Assembly: GCF_000952155.1 (NCBI RefSeq)
Contig: NZ_JYON01000008.1
Location: forward strand, 1 to 64,000
Source of the DNA: Aliterella atlantica CENA595
GTDB lineage: Bacteria > Cyanobacteriota > Cyanobacteriia > Cyanobacteriales > Chroococcidiopsidaceae
Length of the DNA: 64,000 nucleotides
Direction: 5' to 3'
The position numbers and the translations under genes are program-made. The notes below the pieces were generated by a model, which saw nothing but the letters and a program-made list of their open reading frames with translations, was not told the origin of the DNA and made no database searches. Positions 50,654 to 59,652 of this stretch are shown here, in pieces (the first letter of the stretch is position 1; each line of letters begins with the position of its first letter).

Positions 50654-53600
50654 GTGGGTAATTGGCAAATAATGGACACAAAAATCGCACCACCAATACC
50701 TACAAACGAGTCATCAAGGCTTGCAGCGCTTTGTCAGTACCAAATTCTCGATACCATTCCTGAAAAAGCTTATGACGATATTACTCTTTTAGCTGCCTCT
50801 ATTTGCCGTACTCCTGTTGCTTTAATTAGCCTAATAGATGCCAACCGTCAGTGGTTTAAAGCCAAAATTGGCTTGGAAGCAGCGCAAACACCCCGCGAGA
50901 TTGCTTTTTGCGCTTATACAATTTTGCAGCAAGACATATTTATTGTTCCTGATGCCCTCGAAGACGAACGTTTTGCCCGCAACCCATTAGTTACTTCCGA
51001 CCCCAATATTAGATTTTATGCTGGCGTACCACTAATTACATCAGACGGTTACGCTTTGGGCAGTTTAGTCGTAATTGACTTTATAGCGCGAGAACTCGAA
51101 CCTCAGCAAATTGAAGCGCTCAAGTCTTTAGGGCAGCAAGTTGTGAAGCTAATTGAGCTACGCCGGACTGTATTAAAATTAGAGAATATCGCCCAGAAAC
51201 ACAAAAAACTACATAAAAATCGCCAAAAATTCTTTCAAAGAATTGCTATAGCCCTGGGTTTGACATCGGTAATGGTTGCAGGTGCAGGATTTTATTCTTA
51301 CCGCAGCTTGAGCAATATCGTGGCGGTTGGGGATTTGCCTGTAAGTAACTATAAAGTCATCCAAGAACTTGAAGACATACATTCATCTATTCAAAAAGTA
51401 GCGATCGCCAAACATCGCTATCTTAGAAGTTCTGAAGTACGTTATTTAGATCCGTACTATCAAGCTAGAGAAGAAATTCAGCAAAAACTCAACCAACTAA
51501 AAAAAGATGTCAAAAATGACCCAGTTAGACAAAGTCGCGTAGCAGCATTAGAAATATTAATCGCGCAGAAATTAATAGAGATAGAGCAAACGATTACTAT
51601 CAGTCAATCTCAGGAGTTGGGTAACGCTTCAGTTCCTCAGCTAATGGAACAAAGCAAACAACTGTCAGATCGGGTTGAAACAACAATTCAATCTATGCAA
51701 GCAGCCGAAAATCAATCGTTGCAAAAGCGATCGCAATCTTTGCAAGCCAATACCCGCAATTCCAGCGTAATTTTTTTCGGTGGCATTTTGCTCAATTTTG
51801 CCGTACTGGCGATCGTTTACTACTTTATGCGTCGAGAAATTAGCGAACGCCAGCAAGTAGAAGTTGCCTTAGAACAAGAACGCGATTTTACTTTTGCCAT
51901 TCTCGATACGATCGCTTCATTAGTAGTAGTATGCGACTTTCAAGGCAAAATAGTCCGCTTCAACCGCGCCTCGGAACAAGCAACAGGCTATTACAGCAAT
52001 GAAGTCAAAGGCAGTTACTTATGGAGTTTATTTGTACCACCAGAACAAGTAAACATAGTAGAAAAAGCGATCGGAGACTTACTGACAGGAACACCTACCA
52101 ATGAGTATGAAGCCTACTGGATTGCTCGTGATGGCAGTCGGCGCTTAATTGCCTGGTCAAACACTACCCTCCGCAACCCTGCAGGTGCAGTTGAGTACAT
52201 TATTGCTAGTGGTATTGATATTACAGAGCGCTTTTTAGCCGCCCAAGAACTCAAAGAAAGCCAACAGCGTTACCAAGACTTATTTGAAAATGCTAGCGAT
52301 TTAATTCAAAGTGTCGCTCTAGATGGTCGTTTCTTATACGTCAATCGAGCTTGGTTGGAGACATTAGGGTATAGCGAATCGGAAATTTTTGGGCTTTCCC
52401 TATTTGACATCATTCATCCCGACGACCACGCCCATTGTCAAGAGTTGTTTGGACACGTAATCGGTGGCGAGAGACTTAACAATATCCAAACTAGCTTTAT
52501 GACCAAAACAGGTCATAAAATTCTAGTTGAAGGCAGTGCTAGCTGTAAATTTGTTGATGGCAAACCTATTGCTGCTCAAAGCATTTTCCGCGATATCACA
52601 TTACGCAGACAGACAGAAGTAGAACTGCAAAAAGCTAACGAGCAACTATGCCTCTCAGTCAAACAACTAGAACAGCGCAATCACGAAATTACATTACTAA
52701 GCGAAATTAGCGACGTGCTACAAGCTTGCCGTACTACTGAAGAAGCTTACACAGCAATTTCTACTTTTCTCAAACTGATGTTCCCTGACTTGCCAGGCGG
52801 CATTTTCTTAACTAATGCCTCCAAAAATCTGGTCGAGGTAGTTGTTAGCTGGGGACCGCCACCTCTAACCAGTAACTCTATATTTTCACCTAGCGAGTGT
52901 TGGGCATTGCGGCGGGGTAGACCTCATTTTGCTGGCACACTGCATGGTAATTTGCAATGCCGACATTTAGATCGCCCCATTCCTGCCGCCTCTTTGTGCG
53001 TTCCCATGATCGCCCAAGGCGAAGCTTTAGGAATGCTCTATTTAAGCTCTCCTGAATCAGCAACTCCCATAGAAGCAAAACAACAGCTAGCAATTACCGT
53101 CGCCGAACACATTGCCTTAGCGCTAGCAAATATTAAACTGCGCCAAACATTAGAAAATCAAAGCATCCGCGATCCGCTTACAGGCTTATTCAATCGCCGC
53201 TACATGGAAGAATCTTTAGAGCGAGAAATTCAAAGATGCGATCGTAAGCAACAATCGTTAGGAGTTATTATGCTAGATGTCGACCACTTCAAGCGTTTTA
53301 ACGATACCTTCGGTCACGAGGCGGGCGATAGTATCCTTAAAGAATTGGGACAGTTTTTGCAAAAATACGTTCGGGGTTCCGATATTGCTTGTCGTTATGG
53401 TGGCGAAGAATTTACTCTGATTTTGCCGGAAGTGTCTCTGGAAATTACCAACAGACGCGCCGAGCAAATTAGAGAAGGAATTAAGCACTTAAGCGTACAG
53501 TATCGCCACGAATCACTAGGACAAATTACGCTATCTTTGGGTGTGGCTAGTTTTCCAGAACATGGCGTAACAGGGCAAGTAGTAATTCGCCAAGCAGATG

Positions 53601-53656
53601 CCGCGTTATATCGTGCCAAGCAGGAAGGACGCGATGCTGTAAGAGTAGCTCTTTAA
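50654..53656 (+). CDS. Membrane diguanylate cyclase with GAF and PAS sensors
   Basis: The protein has 1000 residues from the GTG at 50654; an ATG at 50672 is equally plausible. Domain order: GAF (about 25-170, YQILDTIPEKAYDDITLLAA), membrane helix (about 198-220), extracytoplasmic helical region (about 222-370, CHASE3-like), membrane helix (about 373-393), two PAS domains (about 408-530 and 540-660), GAF (about 680-830) and GGDEF (about 840-1000). The signature YGGEEFTLIL (about 915-924) is active-site type, with an RGSD inhibition site five residues earlier. It makes cyclic di-GMP and is probably subject to product inhibition. There is no EAL domain. Confidence 0.93.
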   Translation: MGNWQIMDTKIAPPIPTNESSRLAALCQYQILDTIPEKAYDDITLLAASICRTPVALISLIDANRQWFKAKIGLEAAQTPREIAFCAYTILQQDIFIVPDALEDERFARNPLVTSDPNIRFYAGVPLITSDGYALGSLVVIDFIARELEPQQIEALKSLGQQVVKLIELRRTVLKLENIAQKHKKLHKNRQKFFQRIAIALGLTSVMVAGAGFYSYRSLSNIVAVGDLPVSNYKVIQELEDIHSSIQKVAIAKHRYLRSSEVRYLDPYYQAREEIQQKLNQLKKDVKNDPVRQSRVAALEILIAQKLIEIEQTITISQSQELGNASVPQLMEQSKQLSDRVETTIQSMQAAENQSLQKRSQSLQANTRNSSVIFFGGILLNFAVLAIVYYFMRREISERQQVEVALEQERDFTFAILDTIASLVVVCDFQGKIVRFNRASEQATGYYSNEVKGSYLWSLFVPPEQVNIVEKAIGDLLTGTPTNEYEAYWIARDGSRRLIAWSNTTLRNPAGAVEYIIASGIDITERFLAAQELKESQQRYQDLFENASDLIQSVALDGRFLYVNRAWLETLGYSESEIFGLSLFDIIHPDDHAHCQELFGHVIGGERLNNIQTSFMTKTGHKILVEGSASCKFVDGKPIAAQSIFRDITLRRQTEVELQKANEQLCLSVKQLEQRNHEITLLSEISDVLQACRTTEEAYTAISTFLKLMFPDLPGGIFLTNASKNLVEVVVSWGPPPLTSNSIFSPSECWALRRGRPHFAGTLHGNLQCRHLDRPIPAASLCVPMIAQGEALGMLYLSSPESATPIEAKQQLAITVAEHIALALANIKLRQTLENQSIRDPLTGLFNRRYMEESLEREIQRCDRKQQSLGVIMLDVDHFKRFNDTFGHEAGDSILKELGQFLQKYVRGSDIACRYGGEEFTLILPEVSLEITNRRAEQIREGIKHLSVQYRHESLGQITLSLGVASFPEHGVTGQVVIRQADAALYRAKQEGRDAVRVAL

Positions 53657-53967
53657 TATAGTTGCGAGTTTTGAGTTAGAAGGTTGTTAAATAGTTTTAA
53701 GTCTCAATCTTTTCCTATCCCTGCAACAGTTTTAGTAGATACTCGCTGGCTCCAAACTACTTAGATTATTTCCCCACCCAGTTTTGATAAATACTGAAAA
53801 TTAACTCAAAATTAAAAACTTAAAACTCAAAACTACTTAATGCGATCCCCCAGTAGGGGATGTTAACCTAAGAAAAGGACGCACCATAGCTCTGCAAGTT
53901 AGGTGTGTCTTTAAGTATTTAATAGATTGTCGAACACTTCAAAATTTATCCAGCCGAGGAACGCATA
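53657..53967 (+). other. Gap with GAGTTTT repeat arms and a stem near the ferrochelatase-like start
   Basis: No gene is seen in these 311 bases. The left part is an inverted-arm repeat element (53666-53834). ATCCCC-CAGTA-GGGGAT forms a 6-bp hairpin near 53845-53861. GACGCACC / GGTGTGTC with a 16-base loop (about 53879-53911) is followed by TTT. The latter could be a terminator or attenuator 50-60 bases before the GTG of the ferrochelatase-like gene. Confidence 0.55.
53666..53834. repeat. GAGTTTT heptamer element with inverted ends
   Basis: GAGTTTTGAGTTAG starts 9 bases after the diguanylate cyclase stop. The reverse complement arm AACTCAAAACT lies at 53824-53834, 11 bp identical to 53667-53677. 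A related direct array (GAGTTTT twice) occurs at 59653. The 169-base unit looks like a small mobile or repetitive element. Confidence 0.7.
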
Positions 53968-55107
53968 GTGGTTGCAACTCCTGAAAAATCTCACTCAACT
54001 GATACACTCAATGCAGCAACAGGTAAAGACCGAGTTGCCGTCTTATTAATGGGTTACGGTGAAGTCGAGAGCTACGAAGATTTCGCTAACTACAACGAAC
54101 AAGCTTTAAATCTACTCACTGCTAAGTTTGCCCCTGTACCAACGTGGGTTTATCCGCCCCTGGCAAAGCTGCTAGCAATGTTCGATCGCCATGAATGGGA
54201 TCACCAACACGATAAGTTTATCTCGCCTCACAATGCTATTTTTGAGGCGCAAAGGGCTGGTATTGAAAAGTGCTTGCAAGATAAATGGGGCGATCGCATT
54301 CAAGTTTTCAAAGCTTTTAACTTCTGCGCTCCTTTCTTACCCGACCAGGTATTGACAGAAATTAAAGCTCAGGGTTTTGATAAGTTATTAATCTACCCTC
54401 TATTAGTTGTAGATTCCATTTTTACTAGCGGGATAGCAGTAGAGCAAGTCAACCTAGCTTTAACCAAGCTTGCTGATGAAGGCGAACACTGGCTCAAAGG
54501 ACAGCGCTATATTCCTTCTTTCTTCGACAAAACCGCCTACATCAAACTAATGGCGCAAATGGTAGAAGAAAAAATTGCCGCAGATTTAGCCAGCGCTTAT
54601 CTACCTTCGCAAACTGGGATCGTGTTGATGAATCACGGTTGTCCCCACAAAGCTAAAGGTTTCACGTCTGGGATTGTCGAAAGCCAAACACTATACGATC
54701 GCGTCAGAGACGAACTGATCGAGCGCTATCCCTTAATTTCTGTAGGTTGGCTCAATCACGATACTCCCTTAATTGAGTGGACGCAGCCCAACACCTTTGT
54801 CGCAGCCAAAAACTTGATCGATCTAGGTGCAAAAGCGATCGTCTTTATGCCTATCGGTTTTGCTACAGAAAATCACGAAACTCTCTTAGACGTAGACCAT
54901 ATCATTCATGCATTGCAACGCAAGCACCCAGAAGTAAACTACGTCCAACTACCCTGCGTCAACGATCGCCCAGAGTTTCTCCAAATGGCTGCAGACTGGG
55001 CTAATCCCCTAATTGAAGAGTTGCTATCAGAACAAGCGATCGCAGTTAACCCACAATTAGCTGTACCTCATACCCACTATCACCATCACCACGACCATCA
55101 CCATTAA
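53968..55107 (+). CDS. Ferrochelatase-family protein with C-terminal His tail
   Basis: This 379-residue chelatase-fold protein has RVAVLLMGYGEVESYEDFAN, PLLVVDSIFTSGIAVEQVN, GIVLMNHGCPHKAKGFTSGI and PIGFATENHETLLDVDHIIH. These correspond to the HemH active-site His region and the G-F-x5-ETL-x-x-D motif with the catalytic Glu. It lacks the hydrophobic chlorophyll-binding tail common to cyanobacterial HemH. Instead the last 12 residues are His-rich (HTHYHHHHDHHH), as in cobalt or nickel chelatases. It could be a second ferrochelatase or chelate another metal or tetrapyrrole; substrate is uncertain. The stop overlaps a heptamer array. Confidence 0.8.
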   Translation: MVATPEKSHSTDTLNAATGKDRVAVLLMGYGEVESYEDFANYNEQALNLLTAKFAPVPTWVYPPLAKLLAMFDRHEWDHQHDKFISPHNAIFEAQRAGIEKCLQDKWGDRIQVFKAFNFCAPFLPDQVLTEIKAQGFDKLLIYPLLVVDSIFTSGIAVEQVNLALTKLADEGEHWLKGQRYIPSFFDKTAYIKLMAQMVEEKIAADLASAYLPSQTGIVLMNHGCPHKAKGFTSGIVESQTLYDRVRDELIERYPLISVGWLNHDTPLIEWTQPNTFVAAKNLIDLGAKAIVFMPIGFATENHETLLDVDHIIHALQRKHPEVNYVQLPCVNDRPEFLQMAADWANPLIEELLSEQAIAVNPQLAVPHTHYHHHHDHHH

Positions 55108-55140
55108 TTCGTAATTCGTAATTCGTAATTCGTAATTAAG
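55107..55140. repeat. ATTCGTA heptamer array, copy 4, touching the ferrochelatase-like stop
   Basis: Four ATTCGTA units (55107-55134) are followed by ATTAAG. The first A of the array is the last base of the stop codon TAA (55105-55107). It is the same array as at 38477, in the same orientation relative to the upstream gene. Confidence 0.95.
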
Positions 55141-55144
55141 AAAG

Positions 55145-55181
55145 GGACTACAGGGGGATCGTCGATGCACCCCTGTAGTCC
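55145..55181 (+). terminator. Terminator after the ferrochelatase-like gene
   Basis: The perfect 12-bp stem GGACTACAGGGG / CCCCTGTAGTCC with a 13-base loop is followed by TCCTTGTTT on the plus strand. It lies just beyond the heptamer array. Confidence 0.8.
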
Positions 55182-55210
55182 TCCTTGTTTCAACTAAGCA
55201 AAGCAACTGA

Positions 55211-55231
55211 TTAACTGGTCACTGGTCACTA
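55211..55231. repeat. CAGTGAC heptamer element, copy 3 (short, inverted)
   Basis: TTAACTG, GTCACTG and GTCACTA are three heptamers reading CAGTGAC on the minus strand. They end 2 bases before the stop codon of the FMN reductase (55234, minus strand). Head and tail parts seen in copies 1 and 2 are missing. Confidence 0.75.
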
Positions 55232-55233
55232 AA

Positions 55234-55779
55234 CTAATCAATTCCCCTTAACTTACGAGTATTGTCTACTAAACTTTGGGCAAATGCATCGAACCTTTGC
55301 GACAGCTTTTCGTCTACAATCTTGCCGTCTGGTGAAAATGCTTTCCAGGCTTGTCCGATCGCAATTTGTTCGGGAATTACCCAACCGTGTACCCAACGCA
55401 TAATTACTCGCAGATCGTTGAGGGCGTTACTATTAGGTTGACCGCCCAACACGCTGATTAATCCTGTAACTTTATTGTCAAGCTGCTCAAAACTCATCAA
55501 ATCGAGCGCATTTTTGAGTACGCCGCTCAAGCTGCCGTGATACTCTGGCGTAGATAGAATCAATCCATCGGCTGCTTTTACAGTATTTTGTAACTGCTCT
55601 ACATCGGGGTAATCAAGATACTCATCTTCCCCACTGCAAAAGGGTAAGTTCATCTGCCGCAAGTCGAGAACTTCTACTTCTGCTCCTAATACCTCTACTC
55701 GCTTTGCAGCTAGCTCTAATGCTATCTGGCTATAAGAACCAGCCCGTAAACTGCCGCCAATTCCAACTATTTTGACCAT
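55234..55779 (-). CDS. NADPH-dependent FMN reductase
   Basis: The 181-residue flavodoxin-fold protein begins MVKIVGIGGSLRAGSYSQIA, the FMN phosphate loop (GSLRxGS). LILSTPEYHGSLSGVLKNAL is the family flavin-binding segment. DNKVTGLISVLGGQPNSNAL follows. It reduces FMN, or small substrates such as quinones or chromate, using NADPH; the precise substrate is unknown. The length is normal for the SsuE/ArsH-related family. The ArsH-specific extensions are absent. A heptamer repeat directly follows the stop. Confidence 0.9.
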   Translation of the reverse strand: MVKIVGIGGSLRAGSYSQIALELAAKRVEVLGAEVEVLDLRQMNLPFCSGEDEYLDYPDVEQLQNTVKAADGLILSTPEYHGSLSGVLKNALDLMSFEQLDNKVTGLISVLGGQPNSNALNDLRVIMRWVHGWVIPEQIAIGQAWKAFSPDGKIVDEKLSQRFDAFAQSLVDNTRKLRGID

Positions 55780-56054
55780 ATTATTCTCACGTAGGCTAAT
55801 TATTTGCGAACAATGCGCTTATGTAATCTTCATCCTCAATTGTTGCAAGTCGTAGTCATTACGATTACACTTATTTTAGCTAGTTATTTTTAGTTTGGCA
55901 AATCGCTCTTTAGTCAGCGTAATTAAGCCAGAGTGACAGCGACGATGAGAAGAAAGTTAAAATAGATTTTGTGTAAAGCGTTCAAGCTTTGACTGATACA
56001 AAGTTTGAATTAGTAAATAACGATCGCCATCCCGCAGACAGAGGGCAGTTGAAT

Positions 56055-57971
56055 ATGATAGGTTCTCGCAAAAAAGCATTGAAAAGTCAGCAATCAGATA
56101 ACAAGATAGCTGGAAATAAAGGTGTAGCAAAGCAAAACCTGCGCCGATTGGCAGCCGGATCGCTGTTAATATTGCAGTCAATGCTGATTGGTACTCCGGC
56201 GATCGCTCAAAAAGCAGAAAAAGATGCTCTAACCTATGGCGAACTATTACAAAAAATAGATGCAGGACAAGTTAGCAGAGTAGAACTAGATCCAGAACAA
56301 CCTATAGCCAAGGTGCAACTAGCAGGACAAAGTGCTGATGCGCCTTTGCAGGAAGTAAGAATACTAGAGCGCGATCGAGAACTGATTGAGCGTTTGCGGA
56401 GTAAGAATGTAGAGATAGAAGTCAATTCTTCGGCTAATAGCAGAGCCGCTATGTGGTTTCTGCTCAACTTGTTATGGATTTTGCCTTTGGTCGCTTTAAT
56501 GCTGTTGTTCCTGCGCCGTTCTGCTAATGCTGGTAGTCAAGCGATGAACTTTGGTAAATCAAAAGCCAGGTTCCAAATGGAAGCCAAAACAGGCATAACA
56601 TTTAGCGATGTCGCGGGAATCGACGAAGCTAAAGAAGAATTGCAAGAAGTAGTAACTTTCTTGAAACAGCCAGAACGCTTTACCGCAGTAGGCGCAAAAA
56701 TTCCTAAAGGAGTACTATTAGTTGGTTCGCCAGGAACGGGGAAAACATTACTCGCAAAAGCGATCGCTGGTGAAGCTGGAGTACCATTTTTTAGCATCTC
56801 TGGCTCGGAATTTGTCGAAATGTTTGTCGGTGTGGGTGCATCCCGCGTCCGCGATTTATTTAAGAAAGCCAAAGAAAATGCTCCTTGTTTGATCTTCATC
56901 GATGAAATTGATGCAGTAGGTAGACAAAGAGGCGCAGGAATTGGCGGTGGTAACGATGAAAGAGAACAAACCCTCAACCAGTTACTTACCGAAATGGACG
57001 GCTTTGAAGCAAATACAGGCATTATTATTATTGCTGCAACTAACCGTCCTGATGTGTTAGACGTAGCCTTGCTGCGTCCAGGACGCTTCGATAGACAAGT
57101 AATCGTCGATACGCCGGACTTGAAAGGACGATTGGAAATTCTTCAAGTCCACGCTAGGAACAAAAAAGTCGACCCCTCTGTATCCTTAGAAGCGATCGCG
57201 CGGCGCACTCCAGGCTTTTCGGGCGCAGATTTAGCCAATTTACTCAACGAAGCTGCAATTTTGACAGCTAGACGGCGCAAAGAAGCAATTACCATCCTCG
57301 AAGTTGACGATGCGGTAGATCGAGTAGTAGCAGGAATGGAAGGTACGCCGTTAGTTGATAGCAAGAGCAAGCGTTTGATTGCATATCATGAAATTGGACA
57401 CGCTTTGATTGCAACTGTAATTAAAGAACACGACCCCGTACAGAAAGTTACGCTAATTCCACGCGGACAAGCACAAGGCTTAACTTGGTTTACACCTAAT
57501 GAGGAACAAGGCTTGATTTCTAGGTCGCAGCTTCTTGCTAGAATTACTGCTACTTTAGGGGGTAGAGCCGCAGAAGAAGTTGTATTTGGTAGATCGGAAA
57601 TTACTACAGGTGCAGGACAAGACCTGCAACAATTGACTAATTTAGCTAGGCAAATGGTAACTAGGTTTGGAATGACCGATCTAGGGTTAATATTGCTAGA
57701 AGACCAAAATAACGACGTATTTTTAGGTCGTGATTGGATGAAACGTTCCGAGTCTTCTGAGGAAATAGCTAGTAAAATCGACGCGCAAGTAAGAGAAATT
57801 ATTGGCAAATGCTATCAAAAAGCATTAGAAATTTTGCAAGAGCAGCGATCGCTAATGGACTTCCTGGTAGAGCAATTGATCGAGCAAGAAACCATTGATG
57901 GCGATGCTTTTAGGCAAATTGTTGATGAATACACGCAGGTAGATAAGGAACAGTTAGCTGTTTCTCGCTAG
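56055..57971 (+). CDS. ftsH: FtsH-type membrane zinc protease
   Basis: I choose the ATG at 56055 (638 residues); a TTG start at 55989 would add 22. An N-terminal hydrophobic segment ([20 protein letters not shown]) and a second helix ([20 protein letters not shown]) flank a periplasmic or lumenal domain. The AAA module has [20 protein letters not shown] (Walker A), [15 protein letters not shown] (Walker B) and [17 protein letters not shown] (second region of homology). The zinc site is [10 protein letters not shown], with the usual HExxH. It degrades membrane proteins. Cyanobacterial FtsH forms hetero-hexamers, some repairing PSII. Which paralogue this is cannot be told. Confidence 0.96.
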   Translation: MIGSRKKALKSQQSDNKIAGNKGVAKQNLRRLAAGSLLILQSMLIGTPAIAQKAEKDALTYGELLQKIDAGQVSRVELDPEQPIAKVQLAGQSADAPLQEVRILERDRELIERLRSKNVEIEVNSSANSRAAMWFLLNLLWILPLVALMLLFLRRSANAGSQAMNFGKSKARFQMEAKTGITFSDVAGIDEAKEELQEVVTFLKQPERFTAVGAKIPKGVLLVGSPGTGKTLLAKAIAGEAGVPFFSISGSEFVEMFVGVGASRVRDLFKKAKENAPCLIFIDEIDAVGRQRGAGIGGGNDEREQTLNQLLTEMDGFEANTGIIIIAATNRPDVLDVALLRPGRFDRQVIVDTPDLKGRLEILQVHARNKKVDPSVSLEAIARRTPGFSGADLANLLNEAAILTARRRKEAITILEVDDAVDRVVAGMEGTPLVDSKSKRLIAYHEIGHALIATVIKEHDPVQKVTLIPRGQAQGLTWFTPNEEQGLISRSQLLARITATLGGRAAEEVVFGRSEITTGAGQDLQQLTNLARQMVTRFGMTDLGLILLEDQNNDVFLGRDWMKRSESSEEIASKIDAQVREIIGKCYQKALEILQEQRSLMDFLVEQLIEQETIDGDAFRQIVDEYTQVDKEQLAVSR

Positions 57972-57992
57972 GAATAAGCTTTAGCGAACTAT

Positions 57993-58106
57993 AAGCCAGG
58001 AGAACTTAACAGCATCAGTTAAAAAGTTACCAGTTAACACAGTTAATACTAGCTAGTTTTATTTCTTAACTGGTCACTGGTTACTGATTGCATCTCCTGG
58101 CTTTTT
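57993..58106 (+). terminator. FtsH terminator with an inserted repeat in its loop
   Basis: A perfect 11-bp stem AAGCCAGGAGA (57993-58003) / TCTCCTGGCTT (58093-58103) is followed by TTT. Its loop is 89 bases, far longer than usual. The loop holds the arms GTTACCAGTTAA (58026-58037) and TTAACTGGTCAC (58066-58077), which are themselves inverted with one mismatch. This suggests insertion of a small element between the terminator arms. Confidence 0.7.
58026..58088. repeat. CAGTGAC-type element, copy 4, within the ftsH terminator loop
   Basis: The degenerate arms GTTACCAGTTAA and TTAACTGGTCACTGGTTACT carry the same heptamer core (CAGTGAC/CAGTAAC) as the elements at 21466 and 25971. It sits inside the loop of the terminator that follows ftsH. 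Confidence 0.65.
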
Positions 58107-58108
58107 GC

Positions 58109-58804
58109 TTAGAATTCGGAAACTTTACTATTGACTAGCTGTTGTTTGCTAATCGACGACTGTTGGATATTGGTTGGTTGTTGAGCGTACATAGCTCTAA
58201 GTACCAAGGCTGGATCTACATAATTGTTGCCATATTTTAGCCCCCAGTGTAGATGAGGTCCGGTGGTACGTCCTGTCATGCCTACTCTACCAATTCTTGT
58301 CCCAGCGCCGAGTTGCTGCCCTTCTCTAATTTGGATACCACCTTGACGATCTACCAAATAGCGATCGCCTCCCGCAGTTTCTACGTGTCCTTTCATGTGA
58401 CAGTATTTGTGTTCCCACTGCCCAGATTGAATAATTATATGGGTTCCGCAAGCGCTTTTATCAGCAACTTTGACAACTGTGCCTCCCCACCAATTACGAA
58501 TATAACTGCCTTGAGGAGCAGCTAAGTCTAAACCGCCATGAAATTCCCAGTTAGAACCTCCTGTCGCCGAACGACGATAGCCAAAAGGGGATGTATAGCC
58601 GCGAAAATTCTCAACGGGAAATGAAGCACCGCGCCAAGTGCTTCTACTACTTGCTATTTGTTCGCCTTCAGTTTCTAATGCTTTGACGCTCTGCGATTCG
58701 GAGAGGGAAGCTGGTATAGAAACGATCGCGATCGCAACTAATGACAGCATTGAAATGTAAGGCTTATTTAGCAAAGGTGAATGGGGTTTAGACTTGTGAC
58801 TCAT
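58109..58804 (-). CDS. M23-family (LytM-type) metallopeptidase
   Basis: From ATG 58804 this is 231 residues, with GAGGAG 10 bases upstream. The N-terminus has a signal-like segment (ISMLSLVAIAIVSIPASLSE). The catalytic domain shows WEFHGGLDLAAPQGSYIRNW (His-x3-Asp zinc ligands) and TTGPHLHWGLKYG (His-x-His). It would cut peptide cross-bridges in peptidoglycan, or be an inactive LytM regulator; zinc ligands are all present. The remainder (YRSATGG, GGDRYLVDRQGGIQIREGQQ) is typical. It is convergent with ftsH. Confidence 0.93.
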   Translation of the reverse strand: MSHKSKPHSPLLNKPYISMLSLVAIAIVSIPASLSESQSVKALETEGEQIASSRSTWRGASFPVENFRGYTSPFGYRRSATGGSNWEFHGGLDLAAPQGSYIRNWWGGTVVKVADKSACGTHIIIQSGQWEHKYCHMKGHVETAGGDRYLVDRQGGIQIREGQQLGAGTRIGRVGMTGRTTGPHLHWGLKYGNNYVDPALVLRAMYAQQPTNIQQSSISKQQLVNSKVSEF

Positions 58805-59264
58805 AATTCTGACACTCCTCAACAAAACACACGGACATTGATAACTGGCTAGTAATTTACTGTCATAGATTGCCATTGGATAATTTTGCCGCAGAATGGA
58901 AAATCTGCAAATGCGCTCTTAGCGATCGCGACTGTGTAACATATACTTCCCAAATGGCAGTTAAAAGTAACTTTAAATCAGGCAAGAGCGAATATTTTTG
59001 GTTAGTTTTTACTACGGCGTTAATAATTTTTATCCACCCTTATCGACTAAGGATGTCAACGAAAAATTTTACTTGATGATTGCTTAATGTCAAGGAGGAT
59101 AAGAGGATTGAAGGCTGCTTATCATGTAGCTCAAAGCACAGTTTTTAGGAAAAGCAGCAAGACACAGCAATTTCAAAGGTTGAGATAGCAAAGGTTTTGT
59201 TAATTGAGGGCTTTATCGTTAAAATTCTTTAAGCGCCATCTGTTTCTCAAAAATTACCTAACTC
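58805..59264. other. Divergent intergenic region
   Basis: This is 460 bases between the M23 gene and a small membrane gene. A 68-codon plus-strand frame (58870-59076) overlaps the M23 leader region and shows no family pattern; I do not annotate it. One HIP1 core lies near 58923. No RNA motif was recognised. Confidence 0.5.
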
Positions 59265-59648
59265 ATGTTGAGCGATATTTTTCCGTTTAGGTTTGATTTA
59301 AATGCTACGGCGATCGCAGGGGCTAGTTTGTGGTCTTTAGCTCTATATCTTGGCTTTTCGCCATTTAGCACCTGGATTATGCACCAACTACAGCGTTGGT
59401 TTAATTTTGCCGAGCGATCGCTTTACATCAGCGAGCAAGAATTTGAAAAGACGCGCCCAGCTAGAGAATCTCAAAATGCTTTCTACGCTTCAATTTTTAG
59501 CATTGTGCCATTTTTAGCTTTAGGCGCGTTATGTAACTACGGCGTAGAACTAAGTTTAGGCGCAAGTTGGGCAATTTCAATGGGCGTTATTGCTTGTATA
59601 GGTTGCGGTGTGTACGAATTAGGGCGTAGAGATGGAATGAAGGAATAG
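59265..59648 (+). CDS. Small membrane hypothetical protein
   Basis: The 127-residue protein has three likely membrane segments: AIAGASLWSLALYLGFSPF (about 16-34), FYASIFSIVPFLALGALCNY (about 72-91) and WAISMGVIACIGCGVYELG (about 102-120). The central part is amphipathic (HQLQRWFNFAERSLYISEQE). The end GRRDG resembles a positive cytoplasmic tail. I think it is a conserved cyanobacterial hypothetical. No catalytic motif is visible. The stop is followed within 5 bases by a GAGTTTT array. Confidence 0.65.
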   Translation: MLSDIFPFRFDLNATAIAGASLWSLALYLGFSPFSTWIMHQLQRWFNFAERSLYISEQEFEKTRPARESQNAFYASIFSIVPFLALGALCNYGVELSLGASWAISMGVIACIGCGVYELGRRDGMKE

Positions 59649-59652
59649 TTCT

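Noticed and set aside
58870-59076. 68-codon plus-strand frame near the M23 gene
   Set aside because: It sits in the leader region of the M23 gene, with no good start signal and no conserved motif.
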